Shown: one piece after another, positions 23,225-31,620 of the stretch
How positions within the stretch are numbered: position 1 is the first letter of the stretch
Layout: the number at the start of each line of letters is the position of its first letter
Source of the DNA: an uncultured Candidatus Melainabacteria bacterium
GTDB lineage: Bacteria > Cyanobacteriota > Vampirovibrionia > Gastranaerophilales > Gastranaerophilaceae
DNA length: 35,300 bases
Direction of reading: 5' to 3'
NCBI GenBank assembly: GCA_937895785.1
Contig: CALBKW010000094.1
Span: 1 to 35,300 of the forward strand
Made by a program: the position numbers and the translations under genes
Notes under the pieces: model-generated
Database searches by the model: none
Told to the model about the DNA's origin: nothing
Seen by the model: only the letters and a program-made list of their open reading frames with translations

Positions 23225-24238
23225 CTATGCGAATGTCTTGAACGAATCTTCTGTATTTTTCTTACATACAGATTTTACAGATTCCATTTCGGTTTGAACA
23301 GCGTTGTGTTCAGTATCAAGCTGTTTCAAGCGTAATTCTAATTCTCGGTCTTGAGCTTGAACTACTGATGTCTTAGCATTGATTTGATTCATTTGTTGTT
23401 CATACAAATAATTTTGGTATGTATATTCATTCATCGCATCGTTATATGCTGCATCATCAGTAATTGTTTTTGTCGTTACTGCAAACTCTTGTGCATCTCC
23501 GTCAGTTGGAGTGTAAGTGAAACTTGAAACTCGGTTGTTCTTGTCCCTTGTGATTGTACAAGGTGAATAAGATTCTGTTTTAGGTACTGTTACCGTGCCA
23601 GCAGAATAGTAACTTGCTTTACCGTTACCTGTTGTGCTTACTGCTTTGTCTAAGTCTGTACCTTTGTAGTATTGATAGATAGGTTTTTCTTCAGTACCTA
23701 CATTTGCAATATACATTTCGCCAGTGCCTTCACAAATATCATTGTATGCATCTTTGTGTTGAGCATCTGCGCTTGTAACTTCACCATATTTGTATAATTG
23801 TAAAACTTTACCAGTTGCAGTTGTGACTTGATATGTTTGATAAGTTTTTGGGTTATCTGGATCACGTTCGTCTGTAAAGCTTACTTTTGTTGAATTAACG
23901 GCTGATTGATTAGTTGTCGGACAAATATTGAAACCTTGTTCTTGTTCCGTATAAGAATAAGTTACGGTATACTGATTATCTGTGCCTTGAACTTTTGTGA
24001 TTTGCGAAACTGTCGCTTCACTTTCGCTGTTCGGAACCATAAACGTATATTCGACTTTTGTGTAGTCGTTAGTGTTTGGTGGAACTGGAACAGATAGTGT
24101 CAACATTTGGTTATACAAATTTGCAGACTCATTTGATAAGGCTGTTCTTTGTTGGTTAATTTGTTGACCTTCATATTCGATATTTGTTTTTCTAGCGGTA
24201 AGATTTAAAAATCTTGCCTGAGATGCTGCCATGCCCAT
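23225..24238 (-). CDS. Paralogue A of a tandem pair; coiled-coil-ended protein, unknown function
   Basis: The 337-residue protein is closely similar to paralogue B over its first ~55 and last ~85 residues and in the segment GEMYIANVGTEEKPIYQYYKGTDL. The rest is more diverged. It has the same start MGMAASQARFLNLTARKTNI and conserved cysteines (FNICPTTNQ, DICEGTGE, SPCTITRD), plus an extra one in the tail (SVCKKN). It lacks a signal peptide and transmembrane helix. GAGGA precedes ATG 24238. A minus-strand TATAAT at 24366-24361 gives a ~116-nt leader that would begin with a small ACTC/GAGT hairpin. The pair probably arose by tandem duplication. Confidence 0.8.
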   Translation of the reverse strand: MGMAASQARFLNLTARKTNIEYEGQQINQQRTALSNESANLYNQMLTLSVPVPPNTNDYTKVEYTFMVPNSESEATVSQITKVQGTDNQYTVTYSYTEQEQGFNICPTTNQSAVNSTKVSFTDERDPDNPKTYQTYQVTTATGKVLQLYKYGEVTSADAQHKDAYNDICEGTGEMYIANVGTEEKPIYQYYKGTDLDKAVSTTGNGKASYYSAGTVTVPKTESYSPCTITRDKNNRVSSFTYTPTDGDAQEFAVTTKTITDDAAYNDAMNEYTYQNYLYEQQMNQINAKTSVVQAQDRELELRLKQLDTEHNAVQTEMESVKSVCKKNTEDSFKTFA

Positions 24239-24569
24239 GATTTTGTCCTCACTATGTGTGTTATCTCTCTCGTCGGTTTATTTAATGATGAAATTCAAAA
24301 AAGCAACATAATCTCATACATTTGATGTAAATAATTGTAAACTGCACTCTAAGGAGTAGCATTATAAGCGCTTTTTAATGTGTGTATCTTTAGAAAAATA
24401 GTATATCTATGTGACTAATTTGACGAAATTTTGACTCAAAAAAATATAAAAAATTGTAAAATACATGCCAAAATTTGTTAAAAAAGCATGCTAAAAAACT
24501 TCATGTATTTGTAATTAAACTTTTTAAGTGATATATATTATATATATAGAATATTGAAAGGAATTATTC
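24239..24569. other. Divergent regulatory region between paralogue A and thrS
   Basis: These 331 bases contain no gene. The left part holds the minus-strand -10 TATAAT (24366-24361) and an ACTC-TAAG-GAGT hairpin. The right part holds the element at 24458-24500, an AAATACATG...CATGTATTT inverted repeat, and a TATATA-rich palindrome (24532-24548) that is likely to include the thrS -10. AAAGGA lies before the thrS ATG. I see no T-box-like leader. Confidence 0.5.
24458..24500 (+). promoter_or_regulatory. Shared upstream element, copy 1 (thrS)
   Basis: It starts AAAATACATG and ends CATGCTAAAAAACT, with TGTTAAAAAA between. The same order of words occurs at 30860-30900 upstream of the 30972 gene. 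It lies ~70-110 bases before thrS. Confidence 0.45.
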
Positions 24570-26342
24570 ATGGAAAAGAACAATGAAACTTTGCATGTCT
24601 TAAGACACTCGGCTTCACACATCATGGCTCAAGCCGTTCAATCTTTATTCCCACATGCAAAATTAGCAATCGGTCCTGCAACAGACACAGGTTTTTATTA
24701 CGATTTTGACTTAGATGAACATACTTTTACGGAAGAAGATTTGACGAAAATTGAAGATAAGATGAAAGAAATCTTGAAACAAAATCTTACTTTTGAAAAA
24801 TACGATGTAGAAGACGTTGATGCCAAAATTGCAGAATTTAAGGCTCAAGGTGAAATTTATAAAGCTGAATTGTTGGAAGAACACAGAAATGATCACCCAA
24901 CATTATATTTAACAAAAGATAAAGACGGTAACGTGTTATTTAATGACCTTTGTGCGGGTCCTCACGTTCCAAATACAAGCTATATCAAAGGTAACGCTAT
25001 CAAATTATTAAAAGTTGCGGGTGCTTACTGGAGAGGAAATGAAAAGAATAAAATGTTGCAACGTATCTACGCTACAGCATTTTGGACAAAAGAAGATTTA
25101 GCTGATTACTTGCACATGCTTGAAGAAGCAGAAAAACGTGACCACAGAAAATTAGGTGCAAAACTTGATTTGTTCTCTGTTAGAGAAGAAATCGGTGCTG
25201 GCTTAGTTTTATGGCACCCAAATTTATATACAGTAAGAGAAGAAATTGAAAATTACTGGAGAACAGAACATAGAAAACGTGGTTATGTAATTGTTCAAAC
25301 TCCACAACTTGCAAAATCTAAATTGTGGGAACTTTCAGGACACATTGACCACTACAAAGAAAATATGTTCTTTATTCAAAAAGAAAATGAGGATGACGAC
25401 CAATACATTGTAAAACCAATGAACTGTCCGTTCCATATCTTGATTTACCAATCACAAAGACACTCTTACCGTTCATTACCATTGAGAATGGCTGAATTAG
25501 GTACAGTTTACAGACGTGAAAAATCAGGAGCTTTGTCAGGTTTGACACGTGTACAAGGCTTTACTCAAGATGATGCTCACATCTTCTGTACTCCCGAACA
25601 ATTAGTTGACGAAATTAACAATATTATTGACTTCGTTGCTGATACAATGGCTATCTTCAAGATGAGTTTTGAAGTTGAATTATCAACAAGACCAGAAAGC
25701 TATGTTGGTAATATTGAAAACTGGAACTTGGCTGAAGCTGGTTTGAAAGAAGCAATGGATAAACGAGGTATGAAGTACGACATTAACGAAGGTGATGGCG
25801 CATTCTACGGTCCAAAAATTGACTTTAAAGTTAAAGATGCAATCGGTAGAACATGGCAATGTGCTACAATCCAATTAGACTTCAACTTACCTGAAAGATT
25901 TGATATTAAATATCAAGACAAAGACGGTCAATTAAAAACTCCTGTAATGTTACACCGTGTAATCTTTGGTTCAATGGAACGTTTCCACGGTATCTTAATT
26001 GAACACTTTGCAGGTGCATTCCCAACTTGGTTAGCTCCAACTCAAGTTGCTGTTGTTCCAATTTCAAACGAAAAACACGCAGACTTTGCTGAAAAAGTTT
26101 ATAAAAAACTTAGAGAACAAGGTATCAGAGCTTACTTGGACGATCGCTCTGAAAGTATGAACTACAGAATTAGAGAAAACTTGCAAGATAAGAAAGTTCC
26201 TTATGTTGCAGTTGTTGGTGATAAAGAAATTGAAGCAAATTCAGTGGCAGTAAGACAAAGAGGCGTAGGTCAAATTGGTACAAAAACTGTTGATGAATTT
26301 GTAGATATGATTTTGGACGAAATTAAGACTAGAAAATGCTAA
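24570..26342 (+). CDS. thrS: Threonyl-tRNA synthetase lacking the TGS domain
   Basis: ThrRS charges tRNA-Thr. The 590-residue protein starts directly at the editing domain, with zinc/editing residues HSASH (13-17) and CAGPH (128-132). The class II catalytic core follows: KPMNCPFH (zinc Cys), motif 2 TVYRREKSGALSGLTRVQGF, DDAHIF, and motif 3 GSMERFHGILIEHFAG. The anticodon-binding domain is at the C-terminus (VAVVPISNEKHADFA...VPYVAVVGDKE). The ~60-residue TGS domain of E. coli ThrRS is absent, as in cyanobacterial enzymes. The stop overlaps the helicase gene by 7 bases, so a tRNA synthetase heads a DNA repair operon. Confidence 0.97.
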   Translation: MEKNNETLHVLRHSASHIMAQAVQSLFPHAKLAIGPATDTGFYYDFDLDEHTFTEEDLTKIEDKMKEILKQNLTFEKYDVEDVDAKIAEFKAQGEIYKAELLEEHRNDHPTLYLTKDKDGNVLFNDLCAGPHVPNTSYIKGNAIKLLKVAGAYWRGNEKNKMLQRIYATAFWTKEDLADYLHMLEEAEKRDHRKLGAKLDLFSVREEIGAGLVLWHPNLYTVREEIENYWRTEHRKRGYVIVQTPQLAKSKLWELSGHIDHYKENMFFIQKENEDDDQYIVKPMNCPFHILIYQSQRHSYRSLPLRMAELGTVYRREKSGALSGLTRVQGFTQDDAHIFCTPEQLVDEINNIIDFVADTMAIFKMSFEVELSTRPESYVGNIENWNLAEAGLKEAMDKRGMKYDINEGDGAFYGPKIDFKVKDAIGRTWQCATIQLDFNLPERFDIKYQDKDGQLKTPVMLHRVIFGSMERFHGILIEHFAGAFPTWLAPTQVAVVPISNEKHADFAEKVYKKLREQGIRAYLDDRSESMNYRIRENLQDKKVPYVAVVGDKEIEANSVAVRQRGVGQIGTKTVDEFVDMILDEIKTRKC

Positions 26343-29300
26343 TTGAAGGTTCAATTTCATCAAAAAAAACTCAAATGTTGGTTGAAGAATATGCTAGATT
26401 ATTAAATTCGGGCATTTCGTCAGCCGACATTTTAGTATTGGTAAATAATTCAACCGCAAAAGAGAACTTTATAAATAGAACTTTTGACCTTTTAAATATT
26501 GATTGTGTTGAAAAAATGCAGGTTTATTCGTTTTTTGGACTTGTATATAACACAGTGATGGATAATTGGGCATTTTTAGAAAATAAACTTTCTAGTGGAA
26601 AGCCCGTTGTAATTCCAAATATGATAGGGTTAGAAATCTCTCAATTTATGTTAAAAGATATTATTAAAGATGTTAAATTTGAGGGATATAATTCAAAAAA
26701 ATCGTTACTACAGCAGCTTTTTAGACGTTATTCGTTGATTATTCAAAATAATTTGAGCGAAAAAGATGTAGATTGGCGTTCAAACGAAGTTTTGAGGGAA
26801 GGTTTTTCAAACGATGCAAAAAGTGCGCTAAAAACATTAATGGCGAAAACCTTAAATTACAGAAGTTTTGACTATTTAAGGCAAAGTTTATTATTTAATT
26901 ATATATATAAGAATACTGAGGTTTTTAAAAATATTAAATATTTGCTAGTTGATGATGCAGATGAAATTACACCGATATGTTTTGATTTTATTAAATATTT
27001 AAAACCACAATTAACTAACTGTTTAATTGCTTGTGACAGGCACGGTTCAAGCCGTTCAGGCTACTTAAGTGCAGATAAAAATATTTATGCAAAATTAGTA
27101 GACCTTTTTGAAAAGGATATTTCAGAAGTTACGGAAACAACTCCTTTAGCTGGTGATGCAAACGAACTTTACAAAAATGTAATTAAAAATGAAGTTAGTA
27201 GATTAGAACATTTTTCTTTTATTTCACCTTCAAAGCGTGCAACTATGATAGACTTAGCTGTTTTAAAGGTTGAAGACCTGTTAAGGCAAGGTTACAAGCC
27301 TTCTGATATTGTTATAATATCACCAATAATTGACGATATGCTTAGATTTTGCTTAAAAGAAAAAGTAAAAAATGTGAATGTACTTTTCTTGTCAGGTAGT
27401 GAAAAGTTAGTTCAGAATCCGTATGTATTGGCATCTTTGACTATTTTGAAGCTTAATACAAATTTAAAAGATTCACTTAGCGAATTTGATTTAAGGGTTA
27501 TATTATCAAATATTTTAGATATCCCTGTAAAGCACTGTCAGGTTATTTTACAACAGTTTGAAAAGAATAAAAAACTTGTAGATTATGAGTTTAAAATTGA
27601 AGAATATAATGAAAAATATTCTAAATTTAGAACTTTAGTTGACGATTTGAAAAATTCTAAAAAAACAATTTCGGAACAAGTTTTATATATTTTTGACAAT
27701 TTGTTTAAATTCTGTTCAATAAATAAAAATGTAATAAATAAATTTACGTTTTTTGTAAAAGAGCTGCAAGATTTTGAAACTGTTTTTTCAAACGATTTTA
27801 TGGAAAATAAACTCGAAGGTATAATTACACAAATTGAAACATCTGTAATTGCTGAAAATCCATACAGTACATTTGAAGTTGCTGAAAATGATTTGATTGT
27901 GGCAACTCCTCAAAAGATTATTGATAATCAAATTCAAACAAAATTTCAATTGTGGTTAGATATTTCTTCAAGTGAATGGATTAAAAATGACATTGGACCA
28001 TTGTACAATTCGTGGGTATTTCAGGCAGATTGGGCAAAAGAAGATTACACGGTACAAGACGATGTTGAACTTTCAAGACAAAAGACTGCAAGAATTTTGA
28101 GAAAATTAACCCTTTGTGCAAGTCAATATATATATACTTTTTCAAGTCTTTTTGACGGTACAGGTGCTGAAAATTTTGGCGGAATTGAGCAATATTTCAG
28201 AAATGAGGAAGTAAAATCTTCAAATACAGCTTTTAAAATCATTCCTCGTGATGACCAAAAGCCAGTTTTAGAGTATAAACAAGGTCAGATGGCAATTTCT
28301 GCAGTTCCTGGGGCTGGAAAAACTACAATTTTGTTGGCATTAATTATAAAACTTCTTAATGATGGTGTAAATCCAGAAAATATCTTCGTTTTAACTTACA
28401 TGGAATCTGCGGCGCGTAATTTTAGAGAACGTATTAAAAATGTAAATCAAGAAAGCTCAAAATTACCGAATATTAGTACAATTCACGGCTTAGCACTTAG
28501 AATTTTGAAAGATAATTCTAATTTTGAACGTTTAGGTTTAGCTTCCGATTTTGAAATTTGTGATGATTCTCAACGCGCAACGATTATTCAAAGAGTTGCG
28601 AACTATTTAAAATTAAAGAAAAACGAGGTAGAAGAATTTGATAGAGCAATCTCTATTATGAAGTTGGGTGGTGGGATTCTTCCAAAATCTGTGTCTGATG
28701 CTAAAGTGAAAAAGTTTATTGAATTTTATAATTTTTATTCACAAAGTTTAAAAGATAACAATTTGATTGATTATGACGATATGCTTTTGTCATCAGTTCG
28801 ATTATTAGAGGAAAACAAAGATATTTTAGAATATTATCAAGACGTATGTCAATTTATTATAGAGGACGAAGCACAAGATTCTTCTGCTATTCAACAAAGA
28901 TTAATCGCTCTTTTGAGTGCAAAGCATAAAAATTTAATTCGATGTGGAGATATAAACCAAGCTATTACAACAACATTTTCTAATGCAGATGTAGAAGGTT
29001 TTAGACATTTCATAAAAAGTTGTGAAAGTGTTGAAATGAATCGCTCTCAGCGTTGTTGTCAAGATGTTTGGATGCTTGCAAACAAACTTGTAGAATGGGC
29101 AGAAAATAGTGAAAATCATAAAAATTCTTTTTACAAAATTTTTATGAATCCTGTGGAAGGGCGAAATCCAATATCTGAAAATGCAGTTAAAGCACTTGTT
29201 TTTGAAAATACTTTTGCAGAAAAAAACTATATCTTAAAACAAATTAAAGATATTCTATCAAGTAATCCAAAAGCTACAATCGGTATACTATTGAGGAGTA

Positions 29301-30196
29301 ATTATCAAGTAAGTTCATGGCTGTCATTCATTAATGATGCAGGTTTCAAAAGTATTTCTCGTTCAGAATGTTTGGAACAAAAAAGCGTTTATCGAACAAT
29401 CTCTGCTGTTTTAAATTTGGTATTAAGTCCATTTGACAATGAAGTGGTTGCAAGTTCGTATGAAATTTTATCCGAAAATGGCTTTTACAAAAGTCGTTTG
29501 AGTGCGGATATTAGAGCTTACGAAATCCCGTTTGTATTGGCGAATGTTGATGAGATGAGTGTTGATTTAGCACGTTTCTATTGGGATACAATATATTGGT
29601 TGAACTTCTCATCTTTGCCAATTGAAGAACTAGCTATCAAAATAGGGCTATTTTATTATACAAGTGAAATTGAAAAATCTAATGTTTATTTGATTTCAAC
29701 ACTTATTAAAAGACTTGCAAGTTCAAATAGAAATTATGCAACGGTTTTGGATAAATTATCTGCACTCGCAAAACGCCCTAATTTGAGTGGGTTTAAGTTC
29801 TTTTCAGAAGAAGACGAAGCAAGTAAGGAATTTTTGGAAGGTAAAATTCAAATTATGACATACCACAAATCAAAAGGTGATGAATTTGATTATGTATTTT
29901 TACCAGAATTTACAGAAAAATCTTTACCTCTTGATTTTGCGCAAATGGAATTGAAGAAAAATACAGATTTTATGGAGCAAATCCGTGCATTTAACCCAAA
30001 ATATAAGAAAAAAAGTGAATTTGATTTAAAAAAAGTTCAAATTGCAGAAAACTTGCGACTTCTTTATGTTGCAATCACAAGAGCAAAACGCCAATTAACG
30101 TTTACTGTATCAAAAGAAACAAAAAGTTTTGGTAAAGTTGTAAAACAAGCTTCAAGTATAATATTTACAGAGTTATTAAAGGGAGGTAGAAAATGA
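26336..30196 (+). CDS. Double UvrD/AddA-AddB-like superfamily 1 helicase protein
   Basis: The 1286-residue protein carries two SF1 helicase-like modules. The N-terminal one starts with a degenerate P-loop (GSISSKKT, residues ~4-11, Lys where Gly is expected) and has a Walker-B-like YLLVDDADEITP near residue 205. It resembles the inactive helicase half of AddB. The C-terminal one is complete: Walker A AVPGAGKTT (656-664), motif Ia LTYMESAARNFRERI, motif II EDEAQDSS (843-850), motif III-like RCGDINQAI, motif IV LLRSNYQVS, motif V MTYHKSKGDEFDYVFLPE, and motif VI LLYVAITRAKRQL. ATG 26336 overlaps thrS and the stop overlaps the nuclease gene (ATGA). It probably unwinds DNA ends for the adjacent nuclease in break repair. 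A cyanobacterial-type UvrD fusion is the close alternative. Confidence 0.85.
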   Translation: MLIEGSISSKKTQMLVEEYARLLNSGISSADILVLVNNSTAKENFINRTFDLLNIDCVEKMQVYSFFGLVYNTVMDNWAFLENKLSSGKPVVIPNMIGLEISQFMLKDIIKDVKFEGYNSKKSLLQQLFRRYSLIIQNNLSEKDVDWRSNEVLREGFSNDAKSALKTLMAKTLNYRSFDYLRQSLLFNYIYKNTEVFKNIKYLLVDDADEITPICFDFIKYLKPQLTNCLIACDRHGSSRSGYLSADKNIYAKLVDLFEKDISEVTETTPLAGDANELYKNVIKNEVSRLEHFSFISPSKRATMIDLAVLKVEDLLRQGYKPSDIVIISPIIDDMLRFCLKEKVKNVNVLFLSGSEKLVQNPYVLASLTILKLNTNLKDSLSEFDLRVILSNILDIPVKHCQVILQQFEKNKKLVDYEFKIEEYNEKYSKFRTLVDDLKNSKKTISEQVLYIFDNLFKFCSINKNVINKFTFFVKELQDFETVFSNDFMENKLEGIITQIETSVIAENPYSTFEVAENDLIVATPQKIIDNQIQTKFQLWLDISSSEWIKNDIGPLYNSWVFQADWAKEDYTVQDDVELSRQKTARILRKLTLCASQYIYTFSSLFDGTGAENFGGIEQYFRNEEVKSSNTAFKIIPRDDQKPVLEYKQGQMAISAVPGAGKTTILLALIIKLLNDGVNPENIFVLTYMESAARNFRERIKNVNQESSKLPNISTIHGLALRILKDNSNFERLGLASDFEICDDSQRATIIQRVANYLKLKKNEVEEFDRAISIMKLGGGILPKSVSDAKVKKFIEFYNFYSQSLKDNNLIDYDDMLLSSVRLLEENKDILEYYQDVCQFIIEDEAQDSSAIQQRLIALLSAKHKNLIRCGDINQAITTTFSNADVEGFRHFIKSCESVEMNRSQRCCQDVWMLANKLVEWAENSENHKNSFYKIFMNPVEGRNPISENAVKALVFENTFAEKNYILKQIKDILSSNPKATIGILLRSNYQVSSWLSFINDAGFKSISRSECLEQKSVYRTISAVLNLVLSPFDNEVVASSYEILSENGFYKSRLSADIRAYEIPFVLANVDEMSVDLARFYWDTIYWLNFSSLPIEELAIKIGLFYYTSEIEKSNVYLISTLIKRLASSNRNYATVLDKLSALAKRPNLSGFKFFSEEDEASKEFLEGKIQIMTYHKSKGDEFDYVFLPEFTEKSLPLDFAQMELKKNTDFMEQIRAFNPKYKKKSEFDLKKVQIAENLRLLYVAITRAKRQLTFTVSKETKSFGKVVKQASSIIFTELLKGGRK

Positions 30197-30831
30197 TTAT
30201 ATCTCCAGCAATGCTTAAAATTTTTGAAGAATGTCCACAAAAGTATAAATTTATGTATGTGGATAAAATTTCCTTGCCACAAAATAAATATTTTTTTGAA
30301 AAAGGTAAGAAAATTCACGCAATTGCAAGTTATTACATAAAAGGATTTGATGTTTCAAAATTGGAAAATGCCTTATCAGAAAAAGAAAAACAGATTTGGA
30401 ATTATTTAAAAACTACTGAATATTTTAAATACGAACTGTTAAAAAGTGAATATCAATTAAGTGCACATCTAGGCAAAAACTGGATTGGTGGGCGACTTGA
30501 TGCGTTAGTTAAAGACAGAGATAAGTATTATATTTTAGATTATAAAACTGGTGAAATTCCTAAAAATCCAGAGTATGATTACCAAACGATGATTTATTTG
30601 TTATGTGCAGATAAGTTTTTAAAAAATTATGATTCACTTTGTTTTGTCTATTTAGATTTGAAAAATAATTCTGAACGAAAAGTCCAATTGACTGAAGAGT
30701 TAAAGGAAGAGTATACAAATAAACTTTTAGCGACATTAGATAAAATATCATCAGGAACAAAATATAAAAGAAATAAGTTACAAGATGTTAAGTGTAGTTG
30801 TGACTATTATAAAATTTGCTCAATCTTATGA
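30193..30831 (+). CDS. PD-(D/E)XK nuclease, RecB/AddB/Cas4 type with Fe-S cysteines
   Basis: The 212-residue nuclease starts with ISPAMLKIFEECPQKYKF, the AddB/Cas4-like N-terminal motif with a first cysteine (ECP). The catalytic core is IGGRLDALVKDRDKYYILDYKTGE (Asp ... Asp-x-Lys) with a QxxxY-like helix (YQTMIYLLCA). It ends in KCSCDYYKICSIL, three cysteines that with the first would hold a 4Fe-4S staple as in AddB and Cas4. The gene overlaps the helicase stop by 4 bases (ATGA), so the two are translationally coupled and likely form one complex. No cas genes or CRISPR repeats are nearby, so a Cas4 role is unlikely. Confidence 0.88.
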   Translation: MIISPAMLKIFEECPQKYKFMYVDKISLPQNKYFFEKGKKIHAIASYYIKGFDVSKLENALSEKEKQIWNYLKTTEYFKYELLKSEYQLSAHLGKNWIGGRLDALVKDRDKYYILDYKTGEIPKNPEYDYQTMIYLLCADKFLKNYDSLCFVYLDLKNNSERKVQLTEELKEEYTNKLLATLDKISSGTKYKRNKLQDVKCSCDYYKICSIL

Positions 30832-30859
30832 TATTATTAATGTAGTAGCATTTACCTCA

Positions 30860-30900
30860 AAAATACATGTTACAGAAATGTTACAAACATGCTAAAAACT
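30860..30900 (+). promoter_or_regulatory. Shared upstream element, copy 2, with GTTACA direct repeat
   Basis: AAAATACATG ... TGTTACAAA ... CATGCTAAAAACT matches the thrS element in word order. Within it GTTACAGA (30869-30876) and GTTACAAA (30880-30887) are direct repeats 11 bp apart. That is close to the cyanobacterial HLR1 site bound by RpaB, which has a 2-nt spacer; here it is 3 nt. Confidence 0.45.
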
Positions 30901-30971
30901 AGCATTTTTCATGCTTTTGCAGACTTTTAGTATATGTGTAGGTACATAAAAATAATAGTATAGTGTAGAAA

Positions 30972-31604
30972 ATGTCAAATTACGTAGCTTCATTAATATC
31001 GTTATATGAAAACGCGAAAGCCGCTAAAGGTGGTAATATTTTACGACACGCCTCTGTAGTTGGTCACGCATCAAAAGTAATTACAAAAATTGCATCAGGA
31101 CAAGCTGGTGAAGCTCCAGCAAAGTTATGTCAAGGAATTGTTGATACTTTTAACAAGGCGACAGAAGGCTCAAAAGTCGGAAATATGGTTAGAAAGGGTG
31201 TTAAACTTTCAAGAAATACCGACCCAATTTCTGCAACTTGTGCAATGATTAGGGTTTGTAAATCAGACACTCCAGCAAGAGCATTTTTAGAAGAAGCCGC
31301 AGATATTATGGGTATGTTTATCGTCGAAGGTTCAATGATTAAATATGCCAAAGATATTGCAAACATAAAAGGTATAAAAACCTTGAATGATGGAATGGTA
31401 AACTTCTGCAAAGGTAAAAAAGGATTGAGTGTTGTTCCTGCCGTTGTTTATGGTGTGTTATTCACTGTAGGTTCAATGATGGGTTCAAATGCCTTCCGGA
31501 AAGCGGGTACTTGGGTAGCCGATAAATTAGGTTTACCTAAATCTCAACAAGAACCAGATAATCACAAAACAGCCGACGGTAAAACAAAATATTATTTCGG
31601 TTAG
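30972..31604 (+). CDS. Helical protein of unknown function, paralogue 1
   Basis: The 210-residue protein begins MSNYVASLISLYENAKAAKGG and is mostly helical and Ala/Lys/Gly-rich. Near the C-terminus a hydrophobic segment (about 154-176, VVPAVVYGVLFTVGSMMGSNAF) is followed by FRKAGTWVADKLGL and a polar tail. The gene downstream encodes a related protein with the same start, PAV-x3-G hydrophobic segment and GWV-x-DKLG motif. I recognise no family. A membrane-associating helix near the end is inferred. There is no clear Shine-Dalgarno; a TATAGT (30959-30964) lies 7 nt before the ATG, suggesting a leaderless mRNA. Confidence 0.75.
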   Translation: MSNYVASLISLYENAKAAKGGNILRHASVVGHASKVITKIASGQAGEAPAKLCQGIVDTFNKATEGSKVGNMVRKGVKLSRNTDPISATCAMIRVCKSDTPARAFLEEAADIMGMFIVEGSMIKYAKDIANIKGIKTLNDGMVNFCKGKKGLSVVPAVVYGVLFTVGSMMGSNAFRKAGTWVADKLGLPKSQQEPDNHKTADGKTKYYFG

Positions 31605-31620
31605 GGAATAAATAAAAACA

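Noticed and set aside
24458..24569. T-box leader controlling thrS
   Set aside because: No T-box sequence or terminator/antiterminator pair is visible, and the region is short and AT-rich.
30193..30831. Cas4 of a CRISPR system
   Set aside because: No repeats or other cas genes occur in the window, and the gene is fused by overlap to a helicase gene, which fits an AddB-type repair nuclease.
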